This document shows, in pieces, positions 6,317 through 14,028 of a stretch of 18,719 nucleotides of DNA (within the stretch, counting starts at the first letter, position 1; each line of letters starts with the position of its first letter). The DNA is from an uncultured Garciella sp. (GTDB taxonomy: Bacteria; Bacillota; Clostridia; Eubacteriales; Garciellaceae): contig USMD01000031.1 of NCBI GenBank assembly GCA_900555725.1, forward strand, positions 1 through 18,719, read 5' to 3'. The notes beneath the pieces are model-generated. The model was given only the letters and a program-made list of their open reading frames with translations. It was not told where the DNA came from and did not search any database. The translations under genes and the position numbers were made by a program.

Positions 6317-7063
6317 TTACAGCTTTGTTAGAATTTCTGGTTCTCCTTCAGTAATAGCAATTGTATTTTCATAATGGGCTGAAGATTTACCATCTAAAGT
6401 TACCACTGTCCAATTATTTTTTAAGGTTTCTACATGATAAGTCCCTAGATTCACCATGGGTTCAATCGCCAATACCATACCCCTTTTTAATCGAGGCCCT
6501 CTACCGGGTCTTCCATAATTAGGGATAGGAGGATCCTCATGCATATTCCTTCCAACTCCATGGCCAACATAATCCCTGACCACTGAAAATCCATTGCTTT
6601 CTACATATTGTTGAACAGCATGGGATATATCCGATAGGCGATATCCTTCCTTTGCAAACTGAATCCCTTGGAAAAAACTTTCCTTGGTGACTTCTATTAA
6701 TTTTTCTTTTTCTGGACTGATTTTCCCCACTGCATGGGTTCTAGCTGCATCACCAACATACCCTTCTACAATTGTACCAATATCAAGACTGATAATATCT
6801 CCTTCTTCTAAAACACGAGACCCTGGAAAACCATGAACAACCTCTTCATTAATAGATGCACAGATTGACGCTGGAAAACCATTGTATCCCTTAAAAGCAG
6901 GCTGTGCTCCAGATTTTAATATATACTCTTCTGCTATTCTATCCAATTCTTCTGTTGTAATACCTGGCTCGATAACTTCCTTTAATCTCTTATGAACCTG
7001 GGCAACAACTGCTCCCGCTCTTTTCATAATCTCAATTTCCTTTGGGGATTTTAAGATAATCAT
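6317..7063 (-). CDS. map: Type I methionine aminopeptidase
   Basis: The enzyme removes the initiator methionine from nascent proteins whose second residue is small. Counting from the ATG at 7063 (248 residues), the five metal ligands are present: D94, D105, H168, E201 and E232. The substrate-site histidines H77 and H175 are also present. It lacks the N-terminal zinc/SH3-binding extension of longer forms. The reading frame stays open further upstream into adk, but the ATG at 7063 gives the family N-terminus (MIILKSPKEIEIMKRAG) and lies 4 nt after the adk stop. GGGGG at 7076-7080 is the likely ribosome binding site, with a rather long 12-nt spacer. It is followed by the KOW-domain gene. Confidence 0.96.
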   Translation of the reverse strand: MIILKSPKEIEIMKRAGAVVAQVHKRLKEVIEPGITTEELDRIAEEYILKSGAQPAFKGYNGFPASICASINEEVVHGFPGSRVLEEGDIISLDIGTIVEGYVGDAARTHAVGKISPEKEKLIEVTKESFFQGIQFAKEGYRLSDISHAVQQYVESNGFSVVRDYVGHGVGRNMHEDPPIPNYGRPGRGPRLKRGMVLAIEPMVNLGTYHVETLKNNWTVVTLDGKSSAHYENTIAITEGEPEILTKL

Positions 7064-7067
7064 ATTC

Positions 7068-7718
7068 TTATCGCGCCCCCTGAAGTGTATCCTTAATATC
7101 TTCAAATACTTTATCGATATTTTGTTCCCCATTAATTGTTTTAAGAATATTCTTTCTTTGATAATAATTTATTAAAGGTTGTGTTTCTTCTGTATAAACT
7201 TCTAATCTTTTCTTTACTGTTTCTTCCCTATCATCGTCTCGTTGATATAATTTTCCGCCGCATACGTCACATTTTCCTTCTACTTTGGAAGGATTAAAAA
7301 TAACATGATAGGTTGCACCACAATCCTTGCAGATTCGTCTTCCAGTAATTCTATCTACTAATAAATCATAGTCTACATTAATATTTAGAACAGCATCTAG
7401 AGAAATTTCCATATCCTTTAATACTGTATCTAAAGCTTTTGCTTGGGCTACGGTTCGAGGAAAACCATCTAACATAAATCCCTTAGCACAATCTTTTTTG
7501 GTCAGTCGATCTTTGATAATCTCAACTACAAGATCATCAGGTACTAGCAAGCCCCGATCCATATATTCTTTTGCTTTTAATCCCAATGGAGTACCTTCCT
7601 TTAAATTCTTTCTAAGAATGTCTCCTGTTGAAATATGAGGAATGGCAAATTGAGAAACAATCTTTACTGCCTGTGTCCCTTTTCCTGCACCAGGAGGTCC
7701 TAGTAATACAATCCTCAT
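7068..7718 (-). CDS. adk: Adenylate kinase (zinc-LID form)
   Basis: Adenylate kinase interconverts ATP + AMP and 2 ADP, setting the adenylate balance. The 216-residue protein has the P-loop GPPGAGKGT at 7-15, DGFPRT at 84-89, and a long-type LID carrying a four-cysteine zinc site at C130, C133, C150 and C153, as in Gram-positive enzymes. An alternative start 5 codons upstream lies in the Shine-Dalgarno region; GGAGG at 7727-7731 with an 8-nt spacer selects the ATG at 7718. It sits 53 nt after secY, a gap filled by a GC-rich hairpin, and 4 nt before map. Confidence 0.98.
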   Translation of the reverse strand: MRIVLLGPPGAGKGTQAVKIVSQFAIPHISTGDILRKNLKEGTPLGLKAKEYMDRGLLVPDDLVVEIIKDRLTKKDCAKGFMLDGFPRTVAQAKALDTVLKDMEISLDAVLNINVDYDLLVDRITGRRICKDCGATYHVIFNPSKVEGKCDVCGGKLYQRDDDREETVKKRLEVYTEETQPLINYYQRKNILKTINGEQNIDKVFEDIKDTLQGAR

Positions 7719-7741
7719 TTTTTTCGCCTCCATATTTATCT

Positions 7742-7770
7742 AGGGCTGGGGCCACGATGCCCCTATCCCT
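7742..7770 (-). other. GC-rich hairpin between secY and adk
   Basis: On the minus strand AGGG, a short internal loop, GGGGC, loop ATCGTG, GCCCC, a short internal loop and CCCT fold into one stem-loop. It begins one base after the secY stop and ends about 10 nt before the adk Shine-Dalgarno site. Its GC content stands out from the surrounding AT-rich DNA. No T-run follows, so it is not a standard terminator; an RNA stability, processing or insulation element is possible. Confidence 0.7.
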
Positions 7771-7771
7771 A

Positions 7772-9028
7772 TTATTTTAAAAATCCTTGATAATGTCTCA
7801 TTAACATCTGCGCTTCTAATTGCTTTACTGTTTCTAAAGATACCCCCACGATAATGAGCAAACTTGTTCCGCCAAAGCGCAAATCAATATTAGCCAAAAC
7901 ACCAAGTATTAAAGGCAATATTGCTATAACAGCTAAGAAAATTGACCCTGAAAGGGTTAATCTATTAATAGTTCTCTTCAAATACTCCGTTGTAGGTCTA
8001 CCAGGTCTAATTCCTGGTATAAATCCACCATTCTTCTTCATATTGTCTGCTATATCTACTGGATTAAAAGTAATCATTGTGTAAAAATAGGTAAAAGCTA
8101 TAATAAGTAGTACGTAAATAGTAGTACTAACTGGCTTACCCCATGCAAAGAATTCAGCGATCCACTTGGCTACTGAAGAGTTTGGAAAAAAACTTGCTAT
8201 AGTTGCTGGAAATAATGTAATAGAGCTAGCAAAAATAATAGGCATAACCCCTGATTGATTAATCTTTAATGGGATATGTGTACTTTGACCTCCATACATT
8301 TTCCTGCCTACTACTCTTTTTGCATATTGCACAGGAATTTTTCTCTGCCCTTCTTGCACTGCTACTACTGCAGCAATAATAAGTACAGCAAGAATGCAAA
8401 ATGAAATTAAGGTGATTACACTTACTGTCCCTACTTTTACATAATCTACCATCTTAAAGATTCCATCTGGAATACGAGAAATAATACTCACAAAAATAAT
8501 GAGTGAGATCCCATTTCCAATCCCTTTTTCTGTGATTTGTTCTCCTAACCACATAAGAAAAGCTGTTCCTGCTGTAATAGTGATTACAACGGTAATAATT
8601 ATCCAAAAACTCTTCTGAATTAGCACATTTTTTATGGACAAACTTAAGCCTAGGGCTTGTATCAATGCCAATATAATTGCTGTATATCGTGTATATTGTG
8701 CTAATTTTCTTCTACCTTCTTCTCCTTCTTTTGCTAGATTCTCTAACTTAGGAATTACAAAGGTAAGAAGGTTTAATATGATAGATGCGTTGATATAAGG
8801 TGTAATACTCATTGCAAAAATAGTAAAGTTACTAAAATTACCCCCAGATACAATATCAAAAAATCCAAGGACTCCCCCTTGTGAAATGATCTGTTTGATT
8901 ACCTCACGATTAATAAAAGGGACAGGTATGAAACTTCCTAACCTGTAAACCAATAACATCGCCAAGGTAAACAAGATTTTCTTTCTCAAATCAGGTATCT
9001 TCCAGGCATCTCGCAGAGTAGTAAGCAC
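7772..9028 (-). CDS. secY: Preprotein translocase subunit SecY
   Basis: SecY is the channel of the Sec translocon in the cytoplasmic membrane. The 418-residue protein has about ten hydrophobic segments, starting near 18-35. It has the conserved cytoplasmic loop RPGRPT at 341-346, needed for SecA and ribosome interaction, and a typical C-terminal end near MLMRHYQGFLK. The size is at the short end of the family (431 in B. subtilis), with no sign of a missing segment. The start is GTG at 9028, one base after the rplO stop, with GAGGTG inside the end of rplO as ribosome binding site, so translation is coupled. The secY-adk gap holds a GC-rich hairpin. Confidence 0.97.
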   Translation of the reverse strand: MLTTLRDAWKIPDLRKKILFTLAMLLVYRLGSFIPVPFINREVIKQIISQGGVLGFFDIVSGGNFSNFTIFAMSITPYINASIILNLLTFVIPKLENLAKEGEEGRRKLAQYTRYTAIILALIQALGLSLSIKNVLIQKSFWIIITVVITITAGTAFLMWLGEQITEKGIGNGISLIIFVSIISRIPDGIFKMVDYVKVGTVSVITLISFCILAVLIIAAVVAVQEGQRKIPVQYAKRVVGRKMYGGQSTHIPLKINQSGVMPIIFASSITLFPATIASFFPNSSVAKWIAEFFAWGKPVSTTIYVLLIIAFTYFYTMITFNPVDIADNMKKNGGFIPGIRPGRPTTEYLKRTINRLTLSGSIFLAVIAILPLILGVLANIDLRFGGTSLLIIVGVSLETVKQLEAQMLMRHYQGFLK

Positions 9029-9029
9029 C

Positions 9030-9470
9030 TTAAATCACCTCTACCTTTCCTCCTGCAGCTTCAATTTTTTCAGCAGCAGACTTACTTACCTTTTGTACCC
9101 TTATTGTAAGTTTCTTATTTAACTCGCCATTTGCTAATATCTTTACACCATCTAACTCTTTTTTAATAATTCCTTTTTGAATTAAAAGTTCTGGTGTAAC
9201 TTCTGTACCATCTTCAAATTGATTTAAGTCATCAAGGCTTACAATAGTGTACTGCTTTGAGAATTTATTATGGAATCCTCGTTTTGGTAATCTTCTGGAT
9301 AAAGGCATTTGTCCACCTTCGAAACCTACTCTTACTCCTCCACCAGAACGAGAATTTTGACCACCTTGTCCTCTGCCTGCTGTCTTTCCTTGTCCCGTAG
9401 CAGTACCACGACCTTTTCTTTTATTTTTCTTTGTAGAACCTTCTGCTGGCCGTAATTCATGTAATTTCAT
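9030..9470 (-). CDS. rplO: 50S ribosomal protein L15
   Basis: L15 is a late-assembly 50S protein with a long extended N-terminal arm. The 146-residue product starts MKLHELRPAEGSTKKNKRKGRG, has the typical Gly/Arg-rich arm to about residue 65 and the compact C-terminal domain ending KIEAAGGKVEVI. ATG at 9470 follows rpmD by 14 nt, and its end carries the ribosome binding site of secY. Confidence 0.97.
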   Translation of the reverse strand: MKLHELRPAEGSTKKNKRKGRGTATGQGKTAGRGQGGQNSRSGGGVRVGFEGGQMPLSRRLPKRGFHNKFSKQYTIVSLDDLNQFEDGTEVTPELLIQKGIIKKELDGVKILANGELNKKLTIRVQKVSKSAAEKIEAAGGKVEVI

Positions 9471-9484
9471 CCTTTACACCTCCC

Positions 9485-9664
9485 TTACACTTCTTCTACT
9501 TTCACCATGTGTTGAACCTTGTGAATCATACCTCTAATCTCAGGTGTGTCTTCTTTTTCTACTGTTTGACCAATTTTTCGTAAGCCCAAAGCTTCCACAG
9601 TAGCAATTTGATCCTTCTTTTTCCCAATCTTACTTCTTACTAATGTAATATTTAGTTTAGCCAA
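9485..9664 (-). CDS. rpmD: 50S ribosomal protein L30
   Basis: This short gene of 59 codons lies between rpsE and rplO, its canonical place. The product begins MAKLNITLVRSKIGKKKDQ and ends MVKVEEV, with the family's LGLRKIGQTVEKEDTPEIRGMI segment, so L30 is clear. The start is TTG at 9664, placed by AGGAGGG with an 8-nt spacer at the end of rpsE; no ATG or GTG precedes it in frame after the rpsE stop. It is easily missed because of its length and TTG start. Confidence 0.97.
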   Translation of the reverse strand: MAKLNITLVRSKIGKKKDQIATVEALGLRKIGQTVEKEDTPEIRGMIHKVQHMVKVEEV

Positions 9665-9677
9665 GGTATTTTCCCTC

Positions 9678-10178
9678 CTAACCTAATATCTCTTCTACGG
9701 ATTTACCTCTTAATTTGGCTACTTCTTCTACGGTAGTCAATTGGGATAAACCTGCTATTGTTGCATTTACCATGTTTCTGGCATTATTGGATCTTAAAGA
9801 TTTGGTTCGAATGTCACGAATCCCTGCAAGTTCTAATACAGCACGTACAGGTCCTCCTGCAATAACACCACTACCTTGTTTTGCTGGTTTTAATAATACC
9901 TTACCGGCTCCAGATTCTCCAATGATCTCATGGGGAATTGTTGTATTTACCATTGGCACATAGATTAAATTCTTTTTAGCATCTTCAACGCCCTTACGGA
10001 TGGCATCTGGAATTTCTAGTGCTTTTCCTGTGCCAACGCCTACATGACCGTTTTTATCTCCTACAACAACAAGACAACTAAATCTAAAATTTCTACCACC
10101 TTTTACAACCTTTGTAACACGATTTATAGAAACAACTCTTTCTTCTAGCTCTAAAGCGCTTGCGTCAATACGTTGCAT
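9678..10178 (-). CDS. rpsE: 30S ribosomal protein S5
   Basis: S5 helps form the mRNA entry channel and influences decoding accuracy. The 166-residue protein has the N-terminal double-stranded RNA-binding-like domain with VVKGGRNFRFSCLVVVGD (about 24-41) and GHVGVGTGKALEIPDAIRKG. The C-terminal domain follows, with GSGVIAGGPVRAVLELAGI. ATG at 10178 follows a GGAGGG site at about 10187-10192. It lies 18 nt after rplR and 13 nt before rpmD. Confidence 0.98.
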   Translation of the reverse strand: MQRIDASALELEERVVSINRVTKVVKGGRNFRFSCLVVVGDKNGHVGVGTGKALEIPDAIRKGVEDAKKNLIYVPMVNTTIPHEIIGESGAGKVLLKPAKQGSGVIAGGPVRAVLELAGIRDIRTKSLRSNNARNMVNATIAGLSQLTTVEEVAKLRGKSVEEILG

Positions 10179-10196
10179 AAATTTCCCTCCTTCTTC

Positions 10197-10565
10197 TTAA
10201 AACTTTAAGCCAGCTTCTCTAGCTCCCTCTGCTAATTCTTTCACTCTACCATGGTAGAGATATCCACTACGATCAAATACTACTTCTTTGATTCCCTTTT
10301 TTATTGCTCTTTCACCAATTAATTTTCCAACAAGTTTTGCTGCTTCTTTATTTCCACCATAACTTAATTGATCTTTTATTGGCTGGTCTAAGGAAGAAGC
10401 TGCAACCAATGTATTGCCATTTACATCATCAATGACCTGAGCATAGATATTTTTAGAACTTCTATAAACATTTAAACGTGGTCTTTGAGTAGTTCCACTG
10501 ATCTTTCTTCTTACCCTTAGATGACGTCTTTTTCTGTCTTCATTTTTATTTGGCTTATTAATCAA
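10197..10565 (-). CDS. rplR: 50S ribosomal protein L18
   Basis: L18 binds 5S rRNA together with L5 in the central protuberance. The 122-residue product has the basic start RKRRHLRVRRKISGT, the RPRLNVYRSSKNIYAQVIDD segment, and the C-terminal FDRSGYLYHGRVKELAEGAREAG. The start is TTG at 10565, with a Shine-Dalgarno GGAG about 9 nt upstream; the product has no other methionine, so the TTG is well supported. Gaps are 17 nt to rplF and 18 nt to rpsE. Confidence 0.97.
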   Translation of the reverse strand: MINKPNKNEDRKRRHLRVRRKISGTTQRPRLNVYRSSKNIYAQVIDDVNGNTLVAASSLDQPIKDQLSYGGNKEAAKLVGKLIGERAIKKGIKEVVFDRSGYLYHGRVKELAEGAREAGLKF

Positions 10566-10582
10566 CTGGATTCACTCCTTTC

Positions 10583-11119
10583 CTACTTACCTGCTTTTCC
10601 TTCTTTACGTCTTATGACTTCATCTTCGTATTTAACACCTTTTCCTTTATATGGCTCAGGTTCTCTTTGCTTTCTAATATTTGCTGCATGGGCACCTACT
10701 AATTCTTTATCAGTTCCCTTAACAATAATCTTAGTATTAGAGGGAACTTCCACTGTGATCCCTTCTGGATCTTCCATTTCTATTGGATGGGAATATCCTA
10801 AGTTTAATACTAATTTTTTTCCTTGCTTTTGTGCTCTATATCCAACACCATTAATCTCTAATGATTTTTCAAATCCCTTGGTAACTCCATCAACCATATT
10901 TTGAATTAATGAACGAGTTAATCCATGTAGAGATTTGTGTAGTTTATTGTCTGTTGGTCTTGTTACTAAAATTTCATTGTCTTGTATTGTTATTTTCATA
11001 TCCTTATGAAATGTCTTTACCAATTGTCCCTTTGGTCCTTTTATGCTTAGAGTCTTGCCATCTAGTTTTGCTTCTACTCCACTTGGAAGAACAATAGGTA
11101 ATTTACCAATTCTTGACAT
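10583..11119 (-). CDS. rplF: 50S ribosomal protein L6
   Basis: L6 lies near the factor-binding centre and the sarcin-ricin loop and consists of two similar domains. The 178-residue protein starts MSRIGKLPIVLPSGVE and ends VIRRKEGKAGK. The C-terminal RNA-binding signature reads AANIRKQREPEPYKGKGVKYEDEVIRRK in overlapping pieces (about 148-174). An upstream in-frame GTG (11125) falls next to AGGAGG and is too close to be used; the ATG at 11119 has a 7-nt spacer. Confidence 0.97.
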   Translation of the reverse strand: MSRIGKLPIVLPSGVEAKLDGKTLSIKGPKGQLVKTFHKDMKITIQDNEILVTRPTDNKLHKSLHGLTRSLIQNMVDGVTKGFEKSLEINGVGYRAQKQGKKLVLNLGYSHPIEMEDPEGITVEVPSNTKIIVKGTDKELVGAHAANIRKQREPEPYKGKGVKYEDEVIRRKEGKAGK

Positions 11120-11150
11120 GTTCACACCTCCTATATCTCGTCCTTATTTT

Positions 11151-11549
11151 TTACCATACATAACAAAGTACTTCTCCACCGATCCCTTTCGCTCTTGCAA
11201 CTTTATCAGTGACAACACCTTGTGATGTAGATAAAATAGCAATTCCAAGTCCGCCTAATACTTTGGGAACTTCGTCTTTTCTTGCATACACTCTTAATCC
11301 AGGCTTAGAAATTCTTTTCAAACCCGTAATTATTTTTTGTTTGTTTTGACCATATTTTAAAGTGATTTTAATAATGCCTTGTTTACCATCTTCTATATAT
11401 TCTACATTTTTTATAAAACCCTCATCTAAAAGAATATTTGCGATTGCCTTTTTTTCATTTGAAGCAGGAATCTCAACAGTTTCATGCTTTACATTATTGG
11501 CATTTCGAATACGGGTTAACATATCTGCAATAGGATCACTTATAACCAT
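11151..11549 (-). CDS. rpsH: 30S ribosomal protein S8
   Basis: S8 is a primary binder of the central domain of 16S rRNA (helix 21) and in E. coli represses the spc operon by binding near rplE. The 132-residue product starts MVISDPIADMLTRIRNANNV and ends GIGGEVLCYVW. It has the conserved STSQGVVTDKVARAKGIGGE near the C-terminus. ATG at 11549 follows an AGGAGGT site. It sits 30 nt after rpsN and 31 nt before rplF. Confidence 0.97.
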   Translation of the reverse strand: MVISDPIADMLTRIRNANNVKHETVEIPASNEKKAIANILLDEGFIKNVEYIEDGKQGIIKITLKYGQNKQKIITGLKRISKPGLRVYARKDEVPKVLGGLGIAILSTSQGVVTDKVARAKGIGGEVLCYVW

Positions 11550-11579
11550 TTATTTGTACCTCCTTCCACAATCTCCAAT

Positions 11580-11765
11580 CTACCAACTTGCTTTTTTAAC
11601 GCCTGGTATTTCGCCTTTATATGCTAATTCTCTAAAACAAATTCTGCATATCCCATATTTTCTTAAATATCCATGGGGTCTTCCACAAAGACGACATCTA
11701 TTATAAGCTCTTGTTGAATACTTAGGTTTTCTTTGTTGTTTATTGACCATTGCTTTTTTTGCCAC
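11580..11765 (-). CDS. rpsN: 30S ribosomal protein S14, zinc-binding type Z
   Basis: S14 binds the 3' major domain in the 30S head. At 61 residues this is the short zinc form, with C24, C27, C40 and C43 in place and the typical YSTRAYNRCRLCGRPHGYLR. The start is GTG at 11765, with GGAGGG at 11772-11777 and a 6-nt spacer. It stands between rplE and rpsH as usual. The zinc form is the housekeeping version in most Firmicutes. Confidence 0.98.
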   Translation of the reverse strand: MAKKAMVNKQQRKPKYSTRAYNRCRLCGRPHGYLRKYGICRICFRELAYKGEIPGVKKASW

Positions 11766-11792
11766 AAAATTCCCTCCTTATTCTTTATTTAA

Positions 11793-12332
11793 TTATTTAC
11801 TAAAAGGCATTCCTAATACTCTAAGTAATTCTTTTGATTCCTCATCAGTCTTCGCTGTTGTAACAAAGATGATATCCATACCTCTTATTTTATCTATCTT
11901 GTCATATTCAATTTCTGGGAAGATTAATTGTTCTTTAATTCCTAATGAATAATTTCCTCTTCCATCAAAGGATTTTGTAGAAACCCCTCTAAAATCCCGT
12001 ACCCTCGGAAGAGCAACGTTGAATAGTTTATCTATGAATTCATACATTTTGTCTCCCCGCAGTGTTACCTTCGCTCCTATTGGCATTCCTTGACGGATTT
12101 TAAAGTTAGAAACTGATTTTTTTGCTCTAGTAACAACAGGCTTTTGTCCTGTAATCATTGTTAAATCCTCTATAGCAGCTTCTAATGTCTTAGAATTATC
12201 CTTGGCTTCTCCTACACCCATATTAATAACAACTTTCTCAAGCTTTGGGACTTCCATAGCGCTTTTATAGTTGAATTTTTCCATTAATGTTGGTGCAACT
12301 TCATTATTATACTTATCTTTTATTCTTGGCAT
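11793..12332 (-). CDS. rplE: 50S ribosomal protein L5
   Basis: L5 binds 5S rRNA in the central protuberance and contacts P-site tRNA. The 179-residue protein begins MPRIKDKYNNEVAPTLMEKF and has the conserved PKLEKVVINMGVGEA (about 30-44). A segment rich in Arg and Phe near 108-140 includes RVRDFRGVSTKSFDGRGNYS, and the C-terminus is FVTTAKTDEESKELLR. GGGAGG at 12341-12346 is 8 nt from the ATG at 12332, which is preferred over an upstream in-frame TTG. Confidence 0.98.
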   Translation of the reverse strand: MPRIKDKYNNEVAPTLMEKFNYKSAMEVPKLEKVVINMGVGEAKDNSKTLEAAIEDLTMITGQKPVVTRAKKSVSNFKIRQGMPIGAKVTLRGDKMYEFIDKLFNVALPRVRDFRGVSTKSFDGRGNYSLGIKEQLIFPEIEYDKIDKIRGMDIIFVTTAKTDEESKELLRVLGMPFSK

Positions 12333-12355
12333 TTTCAATACCTCCCTTCGCCAAA

Positions 12356-12685
12356 TTAATCGTTAATGGTTTCTCCACATTTTTTGCAATATCTTACTTT
12401 TGTTCCATCCTCTAAAAATTTTACTCCAGTTCGTACTCCCATTTTATCCTTGGAACAATAGTACATTACATTAGATGCATGAATCTTTCCTTCCTGATGG
12501 ATAATTCCGCCTTGTTGCATTTTTGGTGAAGGCTTTACATGTTTTGTAATCATGTTTACCCCTTCTACAATTACTCTATTTTCAGAAGGTATTACCTTTA
12601 ATACCTTACCTTTTTTCCCTTTATCCTTTCCGGCTATTACTACAACCGTATCTCCTTTTTTTACATGTACTTTCTTATTGGCCAA
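12356..12685 (-). CDS. rplX: 50S ribosomal protein L24
   Basis: L24 is an early assembly protein of the 50S subunit near the tunnel exit. The 109-residue product has a KOW motif near residues 8-30 (VKKGDTVVVIAGKDKGKKG) and the C-terminal LEDGTKVRYCKKCGE. The start is TTG at 12685, with GGAGG at 12694-12698 and an 8-nt spacer; a GTG three codons upstream overlaps the Shine-Dalgarno site. Many clostridial L24 proteins carry two CxxC pairs. Here the second (C100, C103) is intact but the first reads C77-S-K-D80, so one cysteine is replaced by aspartate. Confidence 0.96.
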   Translation of the reverse strand: MANKKVHVKKGDTVVVIAGKDKGKKGKVLKVIPSENRVIVEGVNMITKHVKPSPKMQQGGIIHQEGKIHASNVMYYCSKDKMGVRTGVKFLEDGTKVRYCKKCGETIND

Positions 12686-12702
12686 GATAGTCACCTCCTC
12701 AA

Positions 12703-13071
12703 CTATAGTACTTCAGGTGCCAATGATAATATTTTTAGATAACTTTTTTCACGAAGTTCCCTCGCTACTGGTCCAAAAATACGAGTACCCCTTGGCTGTT
12801 TATCATCTCTTATAATAACAGCTGCATTTTCATCAAATTTGATGTAGCTTCCATCTGCTCTTCGAATAGGTCTTTCTGTTCGAACTATTACAGCTTTTAC
12901 TACATCCCCTTTTTTAACAACACCTCCGGGTGTTGCACTTTTTACAGAAGCAACAATGACATCTCCGACATTAGCATATCTCTTTCCAGAACCGCCTAAT
13001 ACACGAATACACAAAAGTTCTCTTGCACCTGTATTATCAGCAACTTGTAATCTACTTTCCTGTTGAATCAT
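12703..13071 (-). CDS. rplN: 50S ribosomal protein L14
   Basis: L14 forms intersubunit bridges and is the binding site of the silencing factor RsfS. The 122-residue product starts MIQQESRLQVADNTGAREL and has the family signature with GDVVKAVIVRT, followed by the FDENAAVIIRD and RGTRIFGPVARELR blocks. ATG at 13071 is in frame; a second ATG 4 nt upstream is out of frame. It lies 26 nt after rpsQ and 17 nt before rplX. Confidence 0.98.
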   Translation of the reverse strand: MIQQESRLQVADNTGARELLCIRVLGGSGKRYANVGDVIVASVKSATPGGVVKKGDVVKAVIVRTERPIRRADGSYIKFDENAAVIIRDDKQPRGTRIFGPVARELREKSYLKILSLAPEVL

Positions 13072-13097
13072 GCATGAACCCTCCTCTCAACACCAAA

Positions 13098-13352
13098 TTA
13101 CTTAGCCTTTTCTACAATTTCTATAAGTCTCCATCGCTTATCCTTGCTTAATGGTCTTGTTTCCATAATTTTTACTCTATCACCAATTCTGCATTGATTC
13201 TCTTCATCATGGGCTTTAAACTTTGTAGTCTTCTTTACGGACTTCCCATATAATGGATGTCTAACAAAGGTTTCGACTGCTACAACAATGGTTTTATCCA
13301 TTTTATCACTTACCACTCGACCCTCTCTTACTTTTCTATTTCCTCTTTCCAC
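13098..13352 (-). CDS. rpsQ: 30S ribosomal protein S17
   Basis: S17 is an OB-fold protein binding the 5' domain of 16S rRNA. The 84-residue product has the typical GRVVSDKMDKTIVVAVETFVRHPLYGK run (about 12-38, given in part) and the signature GDRVKIMETRPLSKDKRWRL. The start is GTG at 13352, with GGAGG and a 9-nt spacer. It is 22 nt after rpmC and 26 nt before rplN. Confidence 0.97.
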   Translation of the reverse strand: MERGNRKVREGRVVSDKMDKTIVVAVETFVRHPLYGKSVKKTTKFKAHDEENQCRIGDRVKIMETRPLSKDKRWRLIEIVEKAK

Positions 13353-13374
13353 AGTGTGAAGCCTCCTTCCTCAA

Positions 13375-13578
13375 TTATCCTTCAATAGCCTTGATTTCCC
13401 GTTCTCTGAGAATTGTTTTTATTCTTGCATAGGTCTTTTTTACCTCTTTAATTCTCATAGGATTTTCCAATTGACCTGTTGCAAGTTGAAATCTTAAATT
13501 AAATAACTCAGATTTTAATTCATCTAGTTTTTGTTCCAATTCTTGTGATGATAGTTTTCTTATTTCTTTAGCCTTCAT
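13375..13578 (-). CDS. rpmC: 50S ribosomal protein L29
   Basis: L29 is an all-helical protein at the tunnel exit, close to L23 and the docking site of trigger factor and SRP. The 67-residue product begins MKAKEIRKLSSQELEQKLDE and has the conserved LFNLRFQLATGQLENPMRI. In-frame GTG codons lie upstream but overlap the ribosome binding region (GGTGG). The ATG at 13578 gives the family N-terminus and overlaps the end of rplP by 11 nt, so the two are probably translationally coupled. Confidence 0.97.
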   Translation of the reverse strand: MKAKEIRKLSSQELEQKLDELKSELFNLRFQLATGQLENPMRIKEVKKTYARIKTILREREIKAIEG

Positions 13579-14011
13579 TGGATTCACCACCTACTTCTTC
13601 AAAATCGCGGCGTGACACAAACTTGGTTTTGATTGGAAGCTTATGTTGTGCAAGACGCATAGCCTCACGGGCTAATTCTTCTGGTATACCCGCAACTTCG
13701 AATAAAATTCGTCCTGGCTTTACTACAGCTACCCAATATTCTGGAGATCCTTTACCGGACCCCATACGAGTTTCTGCAGGTTTTTCTGTTACTGGTTTAT
13801 CCGGGAAGATTTTAATCCAAACCTTTCCCCCTCTTTTAATATATCTAGTCATCGCAACACGGGCTGCTTCGATTTGATTTGAAGTAATCCAAGCAGGTTC
13901 TAATGCCTGAATAGCATATTCACCATATGTGATTGTATTTCCTCGAGTAGCTTTCCCTTTCATACGACCTCTATGAACTCTACGACGCTTCACCTTTTTA
14001 GGCATTAACAT
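13568..14011 (-). CDS. rplP: 50S ribosomal protein L16
   Basis: L16 is a late-assembly protein next to the A-site tRNA and the peptidyl transferase region. The 147-residue product starts MLMPKKVKRRRVHRGRMKGK and has the conserved VWIKIFPDKPVTEKPAETRM and RMGSGKGSPEYWVAVVKPGR in overlapping order. ATG at 14011 is 9 nt from GGAGG (14021-14025); a second in-frame ATG at 14005 has a 15-nt spacer and is less likely. B. subtilis L16 begins similarly (MLLPKR). It overlaps rpmC by 11 nt. Confidence 0.97.
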   Translation of the reverse strand: MLMPKKVKRRRVHRGRMKGKATRGNTITYGEYAIQALEPAWITSNQIEAARVAMTRYIKRGGKVWIKIFPDKPVTEKPAETRMGSGKGSPEYWVAVVKPGRILFEVAGIPEELAREAMRLAQHKLPIKTKFVSRRDFEEVGGESNEG

Positions 14012-14028
14012 CTGATGATTCCTCCTTC

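Noticed and set aside
7063..7132. Longer map product with 23 extra N-terminal residues
   Set aside because: The extension reads through the end of adk in another frame; the ATG at 7063 right after the adk stop gives the conserved N-terminus and the expected residue numbering of the metal ligands.
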